Shown here piece after piece: positions 35,453 through 44,963 of a stretch of DNA of 64,000 bases (position 1 is its first letter; the number at the start of each line of letters is the position of its first letter). Source of the DNA: Rhodohalobacter sp. SW132. Its GTDB lineage: Bacteria; Bacteroidota; Rhodothermia; Balneolales; Balneolaceae. The notes under the pieces were generated by a model, which was given only the letters and a program-made list of their open reading frames with translations, was not told the origin of the DNA and ran no database searches. Location: positions 62,001 through 126,000 of the forward strand of contig NZ_QUOK01000003.1 in assembly GCF_003390325.1 (NCBI RefSeq), written 5' to 3'. Made by a program: the position numbers and the translations under genes.

Positions 35453-36790
35453 TCAGCGTAGAGATTCCGCCAGCTGTAGTCCGTTTTTGATGCAGTCAGG
35501 TACCGAAATTCCGCCCCGATAGTTACCGGCCAGGTGGAGTCCCTCGTGCTTTTCCTCAAGCTCATCAAACATCTGTAACACCTCTCCATATCCAACCTGA
35601 TACTGTGGTATAGCCTTGGGCCAGTAGATGTGATCTTTAAAAACAGCTTCGCCGCTGAGCCCTATCAGATCTTTTAAATCAGTCTCCGCCAGTTTTACCA
35701 GTTTTTCACTGCTCAGATTCGCTAATTTCGGCTGCCTTACCCCGCCAATAAAAACAGTTAAAAGATGGCATCCCTCAGGAGCCCGATTTTCAAACAGTGT
35801 GGATGTGAACAGTGCTCCTAAAACAGATCGATTTTCAATTTCGGGAACCAGGAAACCAAATCCATTTAACGGATGCCTTATTTGTTCTTTTTTATAACCG
35901 AGCAATAGTACTGAAATAGGCGGGTGATATACATTACGTGCCGTTTCAATCTCCAGCTTTGTAAAGGGAAAAAGTTCATCAGACCATTTATGCAGCGGGA
36001 TAGTTGAAATGATATCTGAGTAGGGTCCGAAATCTCCATTTTGGGTATGAAGATTCCAACCTTGGTCCGTTTTTCTGATACTCTTGATTTCGCAATTCAT
36101 AAAAGTGGTATCAAGGCGGGAAAAAAGGGTATCAGGCAGTTGCTGCATACCGTTTTTAAATGAGATCAATCGTCTTTTAACGGACGCTGTTTTGTTACGA
36201 TTCATCATCCGGCGAACGGCGCCCATCAGAACAGAACCAGAAGACTGTTCAAGTTCATGTAGCAGCGGAAAACTATGTTTCAATGAAAGAACGGACGGAT
36301 CACCCGCATGGATTCCGGCCACAAACGGATTTACGGCGTAATTTAGAATTTCGGTTCCAAATCGGCGCTCCACAAAATCAGCCAGCGATTCGTCATCCGG
36401 ACCGCGTGAGGGAAAAGGCTCCCCGAGCAGGCGAAATTTTGCTTTTCCTGAAAATATCGGGGTTTTGATAAATGATTTAAGTGATGTCGGCAGCGGATGC
36501 ATTTTGCCATTCCGTACTATAAATCGACGGGAAGCTTCCGGATTTGCCACACTGATTTCGTCAGTCAGTCCAAGCTCCATCAGGAACTCTTCAACTTCAG
36601 CATCTTTCAGCAAAAGAGTATTAGGTCCATATTCAAATTGCCATCCCTCCTCTTTTTGTGTCCGGATCGCTCCGCCGGCTACAGGTTTGCGATCAAATAG
36701 CTCAACTGTTTTTCCAATTATATTGAGTTTATATGCGGCAACCAGGCCTGTTATACCGGCTCCTAATACTGCTATCTTATTGTTGGCCAT
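35453..36790 (-). CDS. hemY: Protoporphyrinogen oxidase, FAD-dependent
   Basis: 445 residues. FAD is bound at the N-terminal Rossmann motif AVLGAGITGLVAAYKL followed by PVAGGAIRT. Family blocks are WQFEYGPNTLLL near 50, FGTEILNYAVNPFVAGIHAGDP near 143, and the C-terminal LAGNYRGGISVPDCIKNG. It oxidises protoporphyrinogen IX to protoporphyrin IX in haem synthesis. The enzyme is also named hemG in some annotations. It is divergent from the FecA-like receptor, sharing a region with two TTAGA-N5-TCTAA palindromes, which suggests iron-linked control. Confidence 0.93.
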   Translation of the reverse strand: MANNKIAVLGAGITGLVAAYKLNIIGKTVELFDRKPVAGGAIRTQKEEGWQFEYGPNTLLLKDAEVEEFLMELGLTDEISVANPEASRRFIVRNGKMHPLPTSLKSFIKTPIFSGKAKFRLLGEPFPSRGPDDESLADFVERRFGTEILNYAVNPFVAGIHAGDPSVLSLKHSFPLLHELEQSSGSVLMGAVRRMMNRNKTASVKRRLISFKNGMQQLPDTLFSRLDTTFMNCEIKSIRKTDQGWNLHTQNGDFGPYSDIISTIPLHKWSDELFPFTKLEIETARNVYHPPISVLLLGYKKEQIRHPLNGFGFLVPEIENRSVLGALFTSTLFENRAPEGCHLLTVFIGGVRQPKLANLSSEKLVKLAETDLKDLIGLSGEAVFKDHIYWPKAIPQYQVGYGEVLQMFDELEEKHEGLHLAGNYRGGISVPDCIKNGLQLAESLR

Positions 36791-36835
36791 GATGATATTA
36801 CGTTCTAAAGATCGGGTCAGCGACCTGCTATATTA

Positions 36836-36902
36836 ATTTAGATTTATTCTAAATAACGTTGAACCTTAATGAATCCCGCCTTAAATTAGACTCGTTCTAA
36901 AT
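36836..36902. promoter_or_regulatory. Pair of TTAGA-N5-TCTAA palindromes between hemY and a TonB receptor
   Basis: Site 1 is ATTTAGA-N5-TCTAAAT (36836-36854) and site 2 is TTAGA-N5-TCTAA (36886-36900). Both are followed by ATAAC, centre spacing 48 bp. The form resembles DtxR/IdeR-type iron boxes, and a DtxR-family gene lies at 40183-40875. Regulator assignment is inference. Confidence 0.65.
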
Positions 36903-36942
36903 AACTAACCCTGTTAAATTACATAATTGGTAAAAAGATACT

Positions 36943-39180
36943 ATGAATCTGAATAAACAACTGAAAGTGATCCTGATTTTATGTTCGCTTTGTCTCACAG
37001 TTACAACTCTTTCAGCACAGGACAGAACCACGGCTGACCGTGATACTACAAACCATCTCGACAAAGTGGTGATGGATCGCGTTACTATTGTCGGTGCGCC
37101 GGTTTGGATGAATAAAATTCCGGGTGCAGCCACATATATCACAGCGGAACAGCTTCAGAAACAGAGCTATACTGATATCCACCGTGTTCTGCGGAATATC
37201 AGCGGAATTAACATTCAGGATGAAGATGGATACGGCCTTCGTCCCAATATCGGACTTCGTGGAGCCGGTGTGGAGCGAAGTTCAAAAGTGAATCTTATGG
37301 AAGATGGGGTATTGATTGCTCCTGCACCCTATTCTGCTCCGGCGGCGTATTATTTTCCTATGGTTCGCCGCATGAATACTGTGGAAGTTCGTAAAGGTTC
37401 GGCGCAGATCAAATATGGCCCCAACACCACCGGTGGTGCAATTAACCTGATTTCAACCCCAATTCCATCTGAATTTGGCGGTAATGCTGAAATGAGCATC
37501 GGTGAGAATAGTTCCAACAATCTGTATGCCAATGTTGGAGATTCATTCCAAAATTTCGGGTATATGATTGAGGGCATGCAGATTGGAACCGATGGTTTTA
37601 AAAATCTGGATGGCGGTGATAATACGGGTTTCGATATTCGCAACTTTGTAGGAAAGTTTATGGTCCGAACCAGTCCGGATGCGAGATATTATCAGCGGGC
37701 TGATTTCAAAGTGGGTTATTACGACGAGGTATCAAATGAAACGTATCTTGGACTTACCCGGGCTGATTTTGAAGAATCTCCATTTCGCCGTTATGCCGCT
37801 TCGCAAGCGGACCGCATGGATGCCGAACACCTGCAGTTTATGGCGCGACATTTCATACAGTTCTCAGAAAGACTGGATCTCACTACTACACTCTACAGAA
37901 ATAATTTTTCGAGAGACTGGTATAAGCTGCAGACAATAAATGGATCATCCCCTGCAGGCGTTCTGCGTAACCCGGCACAAAACGAGGCTGCTTTGGATAT
38001 CTTGCGCGGTGCAAACAGTGCTGATGATGCGCTTTCAGTACGCTCCAACAATCGCGAATATTTCTCTCAGGGTGTTGAAACTGTACTTTCCATGACTGCA
38101 GATATCGGAACGTTTCAAAATGATATTCAGCTTGGCGTGAGACTGCACCAGGATGAAGAAGACCGGTTCCAGTATGAAGATGGATACCGAATGGAGGAAG
38201 GAACTATGATTCTTACTTCACAGGGAACACCCGGAACTCAAGCGAACAGAGTAGGATCTGCAACCGCTCTTTCCGTTTTTCTGCAAGATAGAATAACGTT
38301 TAACCAATTTACCTTTACACCGGGTATTCGATACGAAAACATTCAGTTTGAAAATCGGAATTATGGATCTGCGGATCTCGACCGAACCGGAAGTGACCTA
38401 TCCGTCAATGAATATTCGATCAATGTATTTGTCCCCGGAATTGGAGTTACCTACGATCTGTTAGACAACCTGACCCTCATCTCCGGAATTCATAAAGGAT
38501 TTTCTCCACCGAGCCCGGGTTCATCAGCGGATACGCGTTCAGAGGAGAGTATTAACTATGAACTTGGATTTCGTTTCGCAGATGAGCGATACAACCTCGA
38601 AGTAATCGGATTCTTTAACGATTACAGCAACCTTCTTGGTTCAGATCTCGCAGCCGGAGGCGGTACAGGAACCACTGCCCAGTTCAATGCAGGTAAAGTA
38701 GAAGTTTCTGGCCTTGAAGTAGCCGCAGGCACCAACCTGATTCGTACCAACGACTCTGCGTTTTCCATTCCTGTAAACGTAAACTATACCTTTACAAACG
38801 CTACATTTAAAAATTCATTCGACAGTGATTTCAGCCCGTGGGGATCGGTAAACAGTGGTGATGAACTTCCATTCATTCCCTCCCATCAGTTCAATGCTTC
38901 AGCAGGACTGGATTACCGCCAATACAGCTTAAACCTGAATACCACCACCACAAGCCAGATGCGAACGGTTGCCGGACAGGGTACGATTCCAAACGATCAA
39001 CGAACAGACAGATATTTCCTCGTAGATCTGAATACATCATACCAGGCATCAAACAATATCAATGTATTTGTAAATGTACGTAACCTGCTCGATGATACAT
39101 ATATCGTATCTGACAGGCCACACGGAGTTCGTCCCGGACTCCCAAGAATGTTTATGGGTGGATTGAAAATCACATTGTAA
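36943..39180 (+). CDS. FecA-like TonB-dependent receptor
   Basis: 745 residues with a signal peptide (cleavage after TLSAQ). The plug has SGINIQDEDGYGLRPNIGLRGAG and VEVRKGSAQIKYGPNTTGGAINL, the FecA-type spacing and wording, and the barrel closes with PRMFMGGLKITL. It likely brings in ferric citrate or another iron chelate using TonB energy. No N-terminal signalling domain is present, so regulation should be by a repressor at the two upstream palindromes rather than by an ECF sigma system. A strong terminator follows. Confidence 0.92.
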   Translation: MNLNKQLKVILILCSLCLTVTTLSAQDRTTADRDTTNHLDKVVMDRVTIVGAPVWMNKIPGAATYITAEQLQKQSYTDIHRVLRNISGINIQDEDGYGLRPNIGLRGAGVERSSKVNLMEDGVLIAPAPYSAPAAYYFPMVRRMNTVEVRKGSAQIKYGPNTTGGAINLISTPIPSEFGGNAEMSIGENSSNNLYANVGDSFQNFGYMIEGMQIGTDGFKNLDGGDNTGFDIRNFVGKFMVRTSPDARYYQRADFKVGYYDEVSNETYLGLTRADFEESPFRRYAASQADRMDAEHLQFMARHFIQFSERLDLTTTLYRNNFSRDWYKLQTINGSSPAGVLRNPAQNEAALDILRGANSADDALSVRSNNREYFSQGVETVLSMTADIGTFQNDIQLGVRLHQDEEDRFQYEDGYRMEEGTMILTSQGTPGTQANRVGSATALSVFLQDRITFNQFTFTPGIRYENIQFENRNYGSADLDRTGSDLSVNEYSINVFVPGIGVTYDLLDNLTLISGIHKGFSPPSPGSSADTRSEESINYELGFRFADERYNLEVIGFFNDYSNLLGSDLAAGGGTGTTAQFNAGKVEVSGLEVAAGTNLIRTNDSAFSIPVNVNYTFTNATFKNSFDSDFSPWGSVNSGDELPFIPSHQFNASAGLDYRQYSLNLNTTTTSQMRTVAGQGTIPNDQRTDRYFLVDLNTSYQASNNINVFVNVRNLLDDTYIVSDRPHGVRPGLPRMFMGGLKITL

Positions 39181-39266
39181 GATTATCTGATTCGTGTGAT
39201 ACGTCACTTTTTGTAGTATCGTGCCCAAGAATCAATGTAGGACAGTGGCTAAAATTCACTAAACAC

Positions 39267-39300
39267 AAAAAGGGCGCGGCATTAGCAGCGCCCTTTTTTT
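39267..39300 (+). terminator. Terminator after the FecA-like receptor
   Basis: Stem AAGGGCGC / GCGCCCTT with a loop of about ten bases and a T-run of seven; intrinsic terminator. Confidence 0.95.
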
Positions 39301-39361
39301 ATTTCTTTTTTTAATTACATGCAGCAGTGATTACCTTCTACTGAATCAATCAAATGTAGTA

Positions 39362-40195
39362 ATGCAAATATCAATTTTGGGTTGCGGATGGCTTGGCTTT
39401 CCGCTTGCACAAGAGTTACTTGAAAGCGGATATAATGTAAAAGGATCAACCCGCTCAGATGAAAAATTCAGACTTCTTGAAGAAAATGGAGTTGAGGCGC
39501 ATCGCCTGACCTTGCCAGAAGACCTGTCGGATTGCGGATCATCATCATCATCATTCTGGAAATCCAATACATTATTTTTGAACATCCCTCCCGGGAGAGG
39601 CACGGAAAATGTCGTGCAATCTTATACTGAAAAAATCGAATCCGTACGATCCGTTCTGGAATCCAAAAATTCTGATATTCAGCAGGTAATTTTTGCCAGC
39701 AGCACCTCAGTTTACCCTATGGAGGAAGGCTCCTTTACAGAAGAGATGACAGATATAAACAATACGAGCCGGCCTTCCGGAAAAGCTGTTCTCCGTGCGG
39801 AAGAGATCATTTGCAGTTCGGATCAGTTTGAAACCATTGTCCTCCGTTTTGGAGGATTATATGGCTACAGCCGCCATCCGGTTAAACAACTGTCTGGTCG
39901 TACCGGCATAAAATCTCCTTACAAACCGGTGAATCTTATTCATCAGCGGGACTGCATTCGAATCGTTCAGACGCTGTTGAAGAGTGAGATTAGCAGTGGA
40001 ATCTATAACGCAGTTTCTGACGGCCACCCACCCCGAAAGACACTCTATCAGTCGGCTGCACGCCATTATGATGTTCCTGAACCCCAATTTGATGAGGAGA
40101 GTGATTCAATAAACCGGATTATTTTGAACGAAAAACTTAAAGAAGAGTTCGATTTCTCCTTCAACTATCCCAACCCGATGGATCACACTGCCTGA
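39362..40195 (+). CDS. NAD-dependent epimerase/dehydratase-like protein (YeeZ type)
   Basis: 277 residues of the extended short-chain dehydrogenase fold. The glycine-rich motif is ILGCGWLGFPLAQELLESGY at the N-terminus, and later blocks are FASSTSVYP (120s) and VLRFGGLYGYSRHP (170s). The Tyr-x3-Lys catalytic pair is absent, as SGKAVLRAEE takes its place, in keeping with the YeeZ/YbjS branch whose activity is unknown. Its end overlaps the convergent DtxR-family gene by 13 bp. Confidence 0.82.
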   Translation: MQISILGCGWLGFPLAQELLESGYNVKGSTRSDEKFRLLEENGVEAHRLTLPEDLSDCGSSSSSFWKSNTLFLNIPPGRGTENVVQSYTEKIESVRSVLESKNSDIQQVIFASSTSVYPMEEGSFTEEMTDINNTSRPSGKAVLRAEEIICSSDQFETIVLRFGGLYGYSRHPVKQLSGRTGIKSPYKPVNLIHQRDCIRIVQTLLKSEISSGIYNAVSDGHPPRKTLYQSAARHYDVPEPQFDEESDSINRIILNEKLKEEFDFSFNYPNPMDHTA

Positions 40196-40875
40196 GGTTG
40201 ATTTTTACTTTCGCCGGGGTATACAACAAGTATATCTTCTGCAATATTATGACCAAGTGTAACCGTTTTCCCATCCACAAGTAATTCAAGAGGACCATCG
40301 AACGGCTCTTTTTTTATTACCTTGACGTTTGATCCCGGGGTCAGGCCGTACGTATGAAGATAACGGAGCAGTTCAGGATCCTGATTTTTCACCCTTTTGA
40401 CGATAATTTTTGTACTCTCATTAATTTCGGACAGCGGTTTGAGTCCAAGCCTCGGAATTTTTCCATCTTTAGAAGGGATAGGATCACCGTGCGGGTCAAA
40501 CTTCGGGTCGTCCAGAAGTTCAGAAATTCTATCCTCGAACTGTTCCGAGATGTGATGCTCCAGTTTTTCAGCCTCGTCATGCACCTGATCCCAGGAGTAA
40601 CCAAGCATCTCTGCAAGGTAAAGCTCAAGCAGGCGGTGATGCCGAATCATTTCGAGAGCGATTTTTTTACCTGATTCGGTTAGCTTGGTGCCGTAATAGG
40701 ATTGATGCGTTGCCATTCCAAGTTCTGACAATCGCTTTACCATATTGGTTACCGAGGCATTGGCCACACCCATCTCACGGGCAAGTTCAGACGTGGGTAC
40801 GCCCTTGCCATCGAGGTTTAGTTCAAGTTTGTAAATCGCTTTGAGGTAGTCTTCTACGGACTGACTTCTGCTCAT
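40183..40875 (-). CDS. DtxR/MntR-family metal-dependent regulator
   Basis: 230 residues. An N-terminal winged helix (VEDYLKAIYKLE ... ANASVTNMVKRLSELG) is followed by the metal-binding dimerisation domain (RHHRLLELYLAEMLGYSWDQVHDEAEKLEHH near 75-108 and DPHGDPIPS near 125). The C-terminus is an SH3-like FeoA domain (LTPGSNVKVIKKEPFDGP). It should bind Fe(II) or Mn(II) and repress uptake genes. The TTAGA-N5-TCTAA pair upstream of hemY and the receptor is a good candidate target. It lies 26 bp after a thioredoxin-like gene. Confidence 0.93.
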   Translation of the reverse strand: MSRSQSVEDYLKAIYKLELNLDGKGVPTSELAREMGVANASVTNMVKRLSELGMATHQSYYGTKLTESGKKIALEMIRHHRLLELYLAEMLGYSWDQVHDEAEKLEHHISEQFEDRISELLDDPKFDPHGDPIPSKDGKIPRLGLKPLSEINESTKIIVKRVKNQDPELLRYLHTYGLTPGSNVKVIKKEPFDGPLELLVDGKTVTLGHNIAEDILVVYPGESKNQPQAV

Positions 40876-40901
40876 GGAGGTAAATTTCGGGCTCGGTTTA
40901 A

Positions 40902-41387
40902 CTAATTCCGGTTTCTGTACTCCTCGAAAGTATTCGATTCAAATGCATTTGTTCCAACGAAATACAGCAGATCTTCGAAAACATCGGCAGGAAGTAACCC
41001 CGGCTGCATTCCGAGCAGATCCCCATCCGGATTCATGAAGAATGTAGTTGGCAGACTTGAGCTGTTCAGCATAGCTGAAAATTCCCGCTCAGACATTTCA
41101 TTGCCGAGATAGTTTACCAATTCTTCCGATTCGATATTGATCTTCACTAAGTAGTAGTGTTCGTTCACCGCTTCAATTACACCTGATTCTGTGTAAACTT
41201 CGTTGTGCATTCGTTCACAGTAGGGACACCATTCGGCATAGACATCGATCAGAACTTTTTTGTCATTCTGCCCCGCATATTCGAGAGCTCTGTCGAGTTC
41301 GGTGGGGTTCAGGGATTGGGCAGATGCCGAAACTGAATACAGCAGAAAGCCTGCAACTGCAATCAAAAAGATAATTTTATGTTTCAT
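40902..41387 (-). CDS. Secreted thioredoxin-like protein
   Basis: 161 residues with a signal peptide (cleavage after ASAQ) and a thioredoxin fold. The redox site is VYAEWCPYCERMH near residue 53, and the cis-proline region is SSLPTTFFMNPDG near 111. It should act as a periplasmic disulfide reductase or cytochrome maturation aid. It lies between the SpoIIE phosphatase gene (32 bp) and the DtxR-family gene (26 bp), all leftward, possibly one transcript. Confidence 0.9.
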   Translation of the reverse strand: MKHKIIFLIAVAGFLLYSVSASAQSLNPTELDRALEYAGQNDKKVLIDVYAEWCPYCERMHNEVYTESGVIEAVNEHYYLVKINIESEELVNYLGNEMSEREFSAMLNSSSLPTTFFMNPDGDLLGMQPGLLPADVFEDLLYFVGTNAFESNTFEEYRNRN

Positions 41388-41419
41388 AGAAAATAAGATA
41401 ATGAACTTCTTAAAAAATT

Positions 41420-43981
41420 TTACTGCTTCTTTATAACGATCGCCGTCATATCATCGTGTGGATCGGAACCCTCGGCAAATTTATACAGATCAGCGGCAAT
41501 TGCGTTAAGAATTTCCTCAGCACTTCGCCTGGAGTGACGTTTAATCACACCATGCAGCCGTTTATCACCGTAGAACTTTCCGCGGGCATTGGTAGCCTCC
41601 ACCACTCCATCGGTGAACAGCACAATGAGATCCCCCGATTTCAGAGAGATTTCTGTTTCTTGCATGTTTTTCCTGAAAATGCCGTCCGGTGCCATTCCAA
41701 GTCCGATTCCCGGCGGACGATGCTCCTTCAGAACGCCTTCCTCAGCAGAAAAGTGCAGAATGGGATTATGCCCCCCTCTCGAAAAACGAAAGGTGTTGCG
41801 GGTTGTATCGATCACACCAAATATGAGTGAGATAAACGTTCCCTTCCTTGCATTCTTCAGGAAGAGCTCATTAATTTTTGCAAGGATATCTACTGTTGAG
41901 CCGGAGCTGCTACAGAGTGCATGGAGCACACCTTTGGTAAAGGTCATATAAAAAGCTGCTTCGATTCCCTTGCCGCTCACATCCCCGATAGTAATCGCGT
42001 GTTTATCATCATCAATACCGATAAAATCGTAATAATCACCCCCGGTTTCGTATGCAGGTTTACAGATCGCGGCAAACTCCATTCCGTTTCCTACAGGCAT
42101 TGTTTCAGGCAGGAACGACTGTTGTACTTTTCTGGCAATTTGAAGCTCCTGCTTTACCCGTTCATCTTTCTTTAAATCATTGATGTAATCGGGGACATAC
42201 TCCGGCAGCTGATCGATTGGCTGTCCTCTGTAGAGGCCATATGCACCAATGCCGATCAGTATTACTGTAAACAATAGCGATACATAAAAAACCGAGCTGT
42301 CAGGTGAAGTTGCCATAACCCACCCCGAGGCACTCATCAGGTGCATACCAAGTAAAATGAGTGCAAGTAAAATGGTGAGATAATCTTCTTTTAAATAGAT
42401 CCACCCGATCGCCAGGCCGACCAGCCCCCCAACCGTCATATCTACATACCACGGACCGATATTTACCGGCAGAAATCCGATCACAGCAGAAACAGTACCA
42501 ACCAGCAGCACAATCCAGATGCCTTTTTTTGTGAACGCGCGGAGTTTCCCCACAAGAATCAGAAGCAGAGCCTGGGTGATAAACAGGAAAAGAAGAAGAT
42601 TGATAATCAGTACTGAAACGGACGGCAGTATGGTACGATCTGATCGAAACTGTTCGGACACATTTAAATATCCATCCGGCATCATGTAAAAAATGAAACC
42701 GAATAGAATGATCATAATGTACGACCACGCTACTCCCCGAATGACCATTAATCCTACCGGGCGGTTGTATACTTTACCAAGCCGGATCAGGTCAAAAGTT
42801 CTCAATTTTTCCAGCCAGTTATCCCGCGTGATGGAATCGCCAACAGCAGTTGTTGTGAAAAAGAAAAGTGAACCGAGTGAAGCAAGGAAACCAAATTGGA
42901 AAAGATCCCAGAAAATAGTTTGCAGAGTAAACTCATCAAAAGTAAAAAAGATACTATAAATCCACTCCAGCAGCCCCACGAGCGGAAGTAAAAAACCTGC
43001 AAGTACAGCAATAAGCACGGCAAGTTTCGTATCAATAAGCCTCAGGCGAATACGCACAAAAAGAAGTACGAGAACCCAGATAGCAAAAAGAAGCGCGACT
43101 GTTGTTACAGTTCCGATCCGGATGTCGGAAATTGCGCTCTCATTTTCATCCGTTGTGAAATTGTAGCTCAAACTGAGCAGCGCTCCGGTTGGCAGCATCT
43201 CCATCGCGAGCACAATCTGATCAGAATCTCCACCTGTATATTCAACACGCGCAAGATCCACACCGTGATACACAATCGATTCGATATCGCTTAACGAAAA
43301 ATAGTCAAGCGGCCATACCGTTTCATCAAGATGATACTCAGCAAGCCGGATGACATCCTCCCGTGAGAGTACAAATTGATTCTCACTTGTTCCCAATCCA
43401 TTTCTTGAGCTGTTTATTTGAAAATGGAACTGATCAAATATGTTGCTATCTGTTCGATAAGACTGCAGCTGTCCGGCGTGTTCAGGAAATATTTCTTCCA
43501 GAAATGGAAGCTCCATCACTCTTGATGGAAATATGGCTTCGCTGTTATAAAGAGCTATAAATTCCCCAGATTCAGAAAGCACAACTTCAACTGTGCTGTC
43601 AACTGCATCACCCCCCATTAAAGCGCGAGACCGCTCATCTGCGGTTAAAACCTGCTGAGAGTGCCAATAGAAAGCCGGAGCTACAAAATAAGATTGTCTA
43701 TCTTGTAATCGCACAATAATACTGTCATCTGCAGGATTTCGCTGCCGGGCCTCAAGAACCGAATTATTAGTTCTGAATGTTGTAAGTGCATCAGACGCCG
43801 TTGCGTAACCAAGCCTTGTAAGTTCTTGTGAAGAGATCGATTGAGCAGTATCCTCCCCCAGCGAGCCGTCAGCCGTCCCAAGCGGGTGAACAGAGCCGTA
43901 AAACCAATAAAAAAAACCGGCAGCCAGAAGCCCGATCACCACAAGGGTGATATCTCTTTTTGCCGTGTCCGTTTCCAGCAT
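41420..43981 (-). CDS. Membrane-bound SpoIIE/PP2C-type protein phosphatase
   Basis: 853 residues. A first transmembrane helix (13-27) is followed by an extracytoplasmic region of about 250 residues, then about ten helices (roughly 285-600). The C-terminal 230 residues are a SpoIIE domain: QIARKVQQSFLPETMPVG near 620, GGDYYDFI near 650 with a metal-binding Asp, and IGDVSGKGIEAAF near 668, and LFTDGVVEATN near 793. Such phosphatases control anti-sigma-antagonist pairs. No partner genes lie nearby. The signal sensed is not known. Confidence 0.9.
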   Translation of the reverse strand: MLETDTAKRDITLVVIGLLAAGFFYWFYGSVHPLGTADGSLGEDTAQSISSQELTRLGYATASDALTTFRTNNSVLEARQRNPADDSIIVRLQDRQSYFVAPAFYWHSQQVLTADERSRALMGGDAVDSTVEVVLSESGEFIALYNSEAIFPSRVMELPFLEEIFPEHAGQLQSYRTDSNIFDQFHFQINSSRNGLGTSENQFVLSREDVIRLAEYHLDETVWPLDYFSLSDIESIVYHGVDLARVEYTGGDSDQIVLAMEMLPTGALLSLSYNFTTDENESAISDIRIGTVTTVALLFAIWVLVLLFVRIRLRLIDTKLAVLIAVLAGFLLPLVGLLEWIYSIFFTFDEFTLQTIFWDLFQFGFLASLGSLFFFTTTAVGDSITRDNWLEKLRTFDLIRLGKVYNRPVGLMVIRGVAWSYIMIILFGFIFYMMPDGYLNVSEQFRSDRTILPSVSVLIINLLLFLFITQALLLILVGKLRAFTKKGIWIVLLVGTVSAVIGFLPVNIGPWYVDMTVGGLVGLAIGWIYLKEDYLTILLALILLGMHLMSASGWVMATSPDSSVFYVSLLFTVILIGIGAYGLYRGQPIDQLPEYVPDYINDLKKDERVKQELQIARKVQQSFLPETMPVGNGMEFAAICKPAYETGGDYYDFIGIDDDKHAITIGDVSGKGIEAAFYMTFTKGVLHALCSSSGSTVDILAKINELFLKNARKGTFISLIFGVIDTTRNTFRFSRGGHNPILHFSAEEGVLKEHRPPGIGLGMAPDGIFRKNMQETEISLKSGDLIVLFTDGVVEATNARGKFYGDKRLHGVIKRHSRRSAEEILNAIAADLYKFAEGSDPHDDMTAIVIKKQ

Positions 43982-44163
43982 GAATGAGTGAATCTATCGT
44001 AGTGTTTCGTTTACATCCGGTAACAGTTCAGAACAATTTTTAACCAGACCTAAATTAGTTCGTAATAATGAGCTAAAATGTTGCAAAAAATTTACCATCT
44101 TCTTTTTTACTTCAGCCTGCAATTTAATCTTAATAGCATAGTATTCACAGAAAAATTTACGCC

Positions 44164-44940
44164 ATGTGCCTGATTGTTTTTAGTTATAAAAATCATCCCA
44201 GATACCCCTTAATTTTAGCGGGAAACCGTGATGAATTTTACGAAAGACCCACTCAAAAAGCTCATTTCTGGGAGAATGAGCCAACTATCCTTGCAGGTAA
44301 AGATCTGAAAGCAGGCGGAACCTGGCTGGGACTATCAAAACGCGGAACACTTGCGGCGTTGACAAACTACAGAGATTTTAAAACTGCGCGGGAAAGCCAT
44401 CAGTCCAGGGGGATTTTAATTCCCAGATTTTTGACAAATGATGAAAATCCGGAATCAACACTTCAGCGATTCCTTCAGCAAAGAGAGGATTTTGACGGAT
44501 ACAACCTGCTTGCCGGTTCTGTCAGCCGCCTCTATTACCTAACCAACATCCGCGGCATTTATCATCCTATAGAACCGGGAATTCACGGGCTGAGCAATGC
44601 ATTCCTGGATACGCCCTGGCCTAAAGTAGAACATGCTAAGGCGATGTTCCGCGAGAGTATAAGCAGCGAAGAACCGGACAAAGAAGCGATCTTTAGAATG
44701 TTGAAAAATGATAAAAAATATCCTGCTGCTCACCTTCCGGATACAGGACTTTCGCCCGAAATGGAGAGAGCGGTATCCCCTCTATTTATTCGAACAAGTG
44801 ATTACGGAACACGCTGTTCTACACTTCTTATGGTGGATACCAACCACAATGTCACTTTTATTGAGCGGACCTATCCTTCTGGCAGAGAAGAAAACATGTC
44901 TGAGGTAAGGTATGAGTTCAAAGCTGAACCCGGTGAATGA
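44164..44940 (+). CDS. NRDE/TANGO2-family protein
   Basis: 258 residues starting with MCLIVFSYKNHPRYPLILAGNRDEFYERPT, containing the NRDE motif. In bacteria these proteins are of unknown reaction; the N-terminal Cys may become exposed as a catalytic residue as in N-terminal nucleophile hydrolases. The RGTLAALTNYRD block near 58 also fits. In animals TANGO2 relatives influence lipid and haem handling; that role is not assumed here. It is convergent with the next gene, 23 bp away. Confidence 0.9.
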   Translation: MCLIVFSYKNHPRYPLILAGNRDEFYERPTQKAHFWENEPTILAGKDLKAGGTWLGLSKRGTLAALTNYRDFKTARESHQSRGILIPRFLTNDENPESTLQRFLQQREDFDGYNLLAGSVSRLYYLTNIRGIYHPIEPGIHGLSNAFLDTPWPKVEHAKAMFRESISSEEPDKEAIFRMLKNDKKYPAAHLPDTGLSPEMERAVSPLFIRTSDYGTRCSTLLMVDTNHNVTFIERTYPSGREENMSEVRYEFKAEPGE

Positions 44941-44963
44941 TTCTTTTACGTAATCGTTCCTGA

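Noticed and set aside
43982-44163. CTAAATTAG-like sequence upstream of the NRDE gene as another iron box
   Set aside because: The arms are inverted relative to the TTAGA-N5-TCTAA sites and no matching spacing is found.
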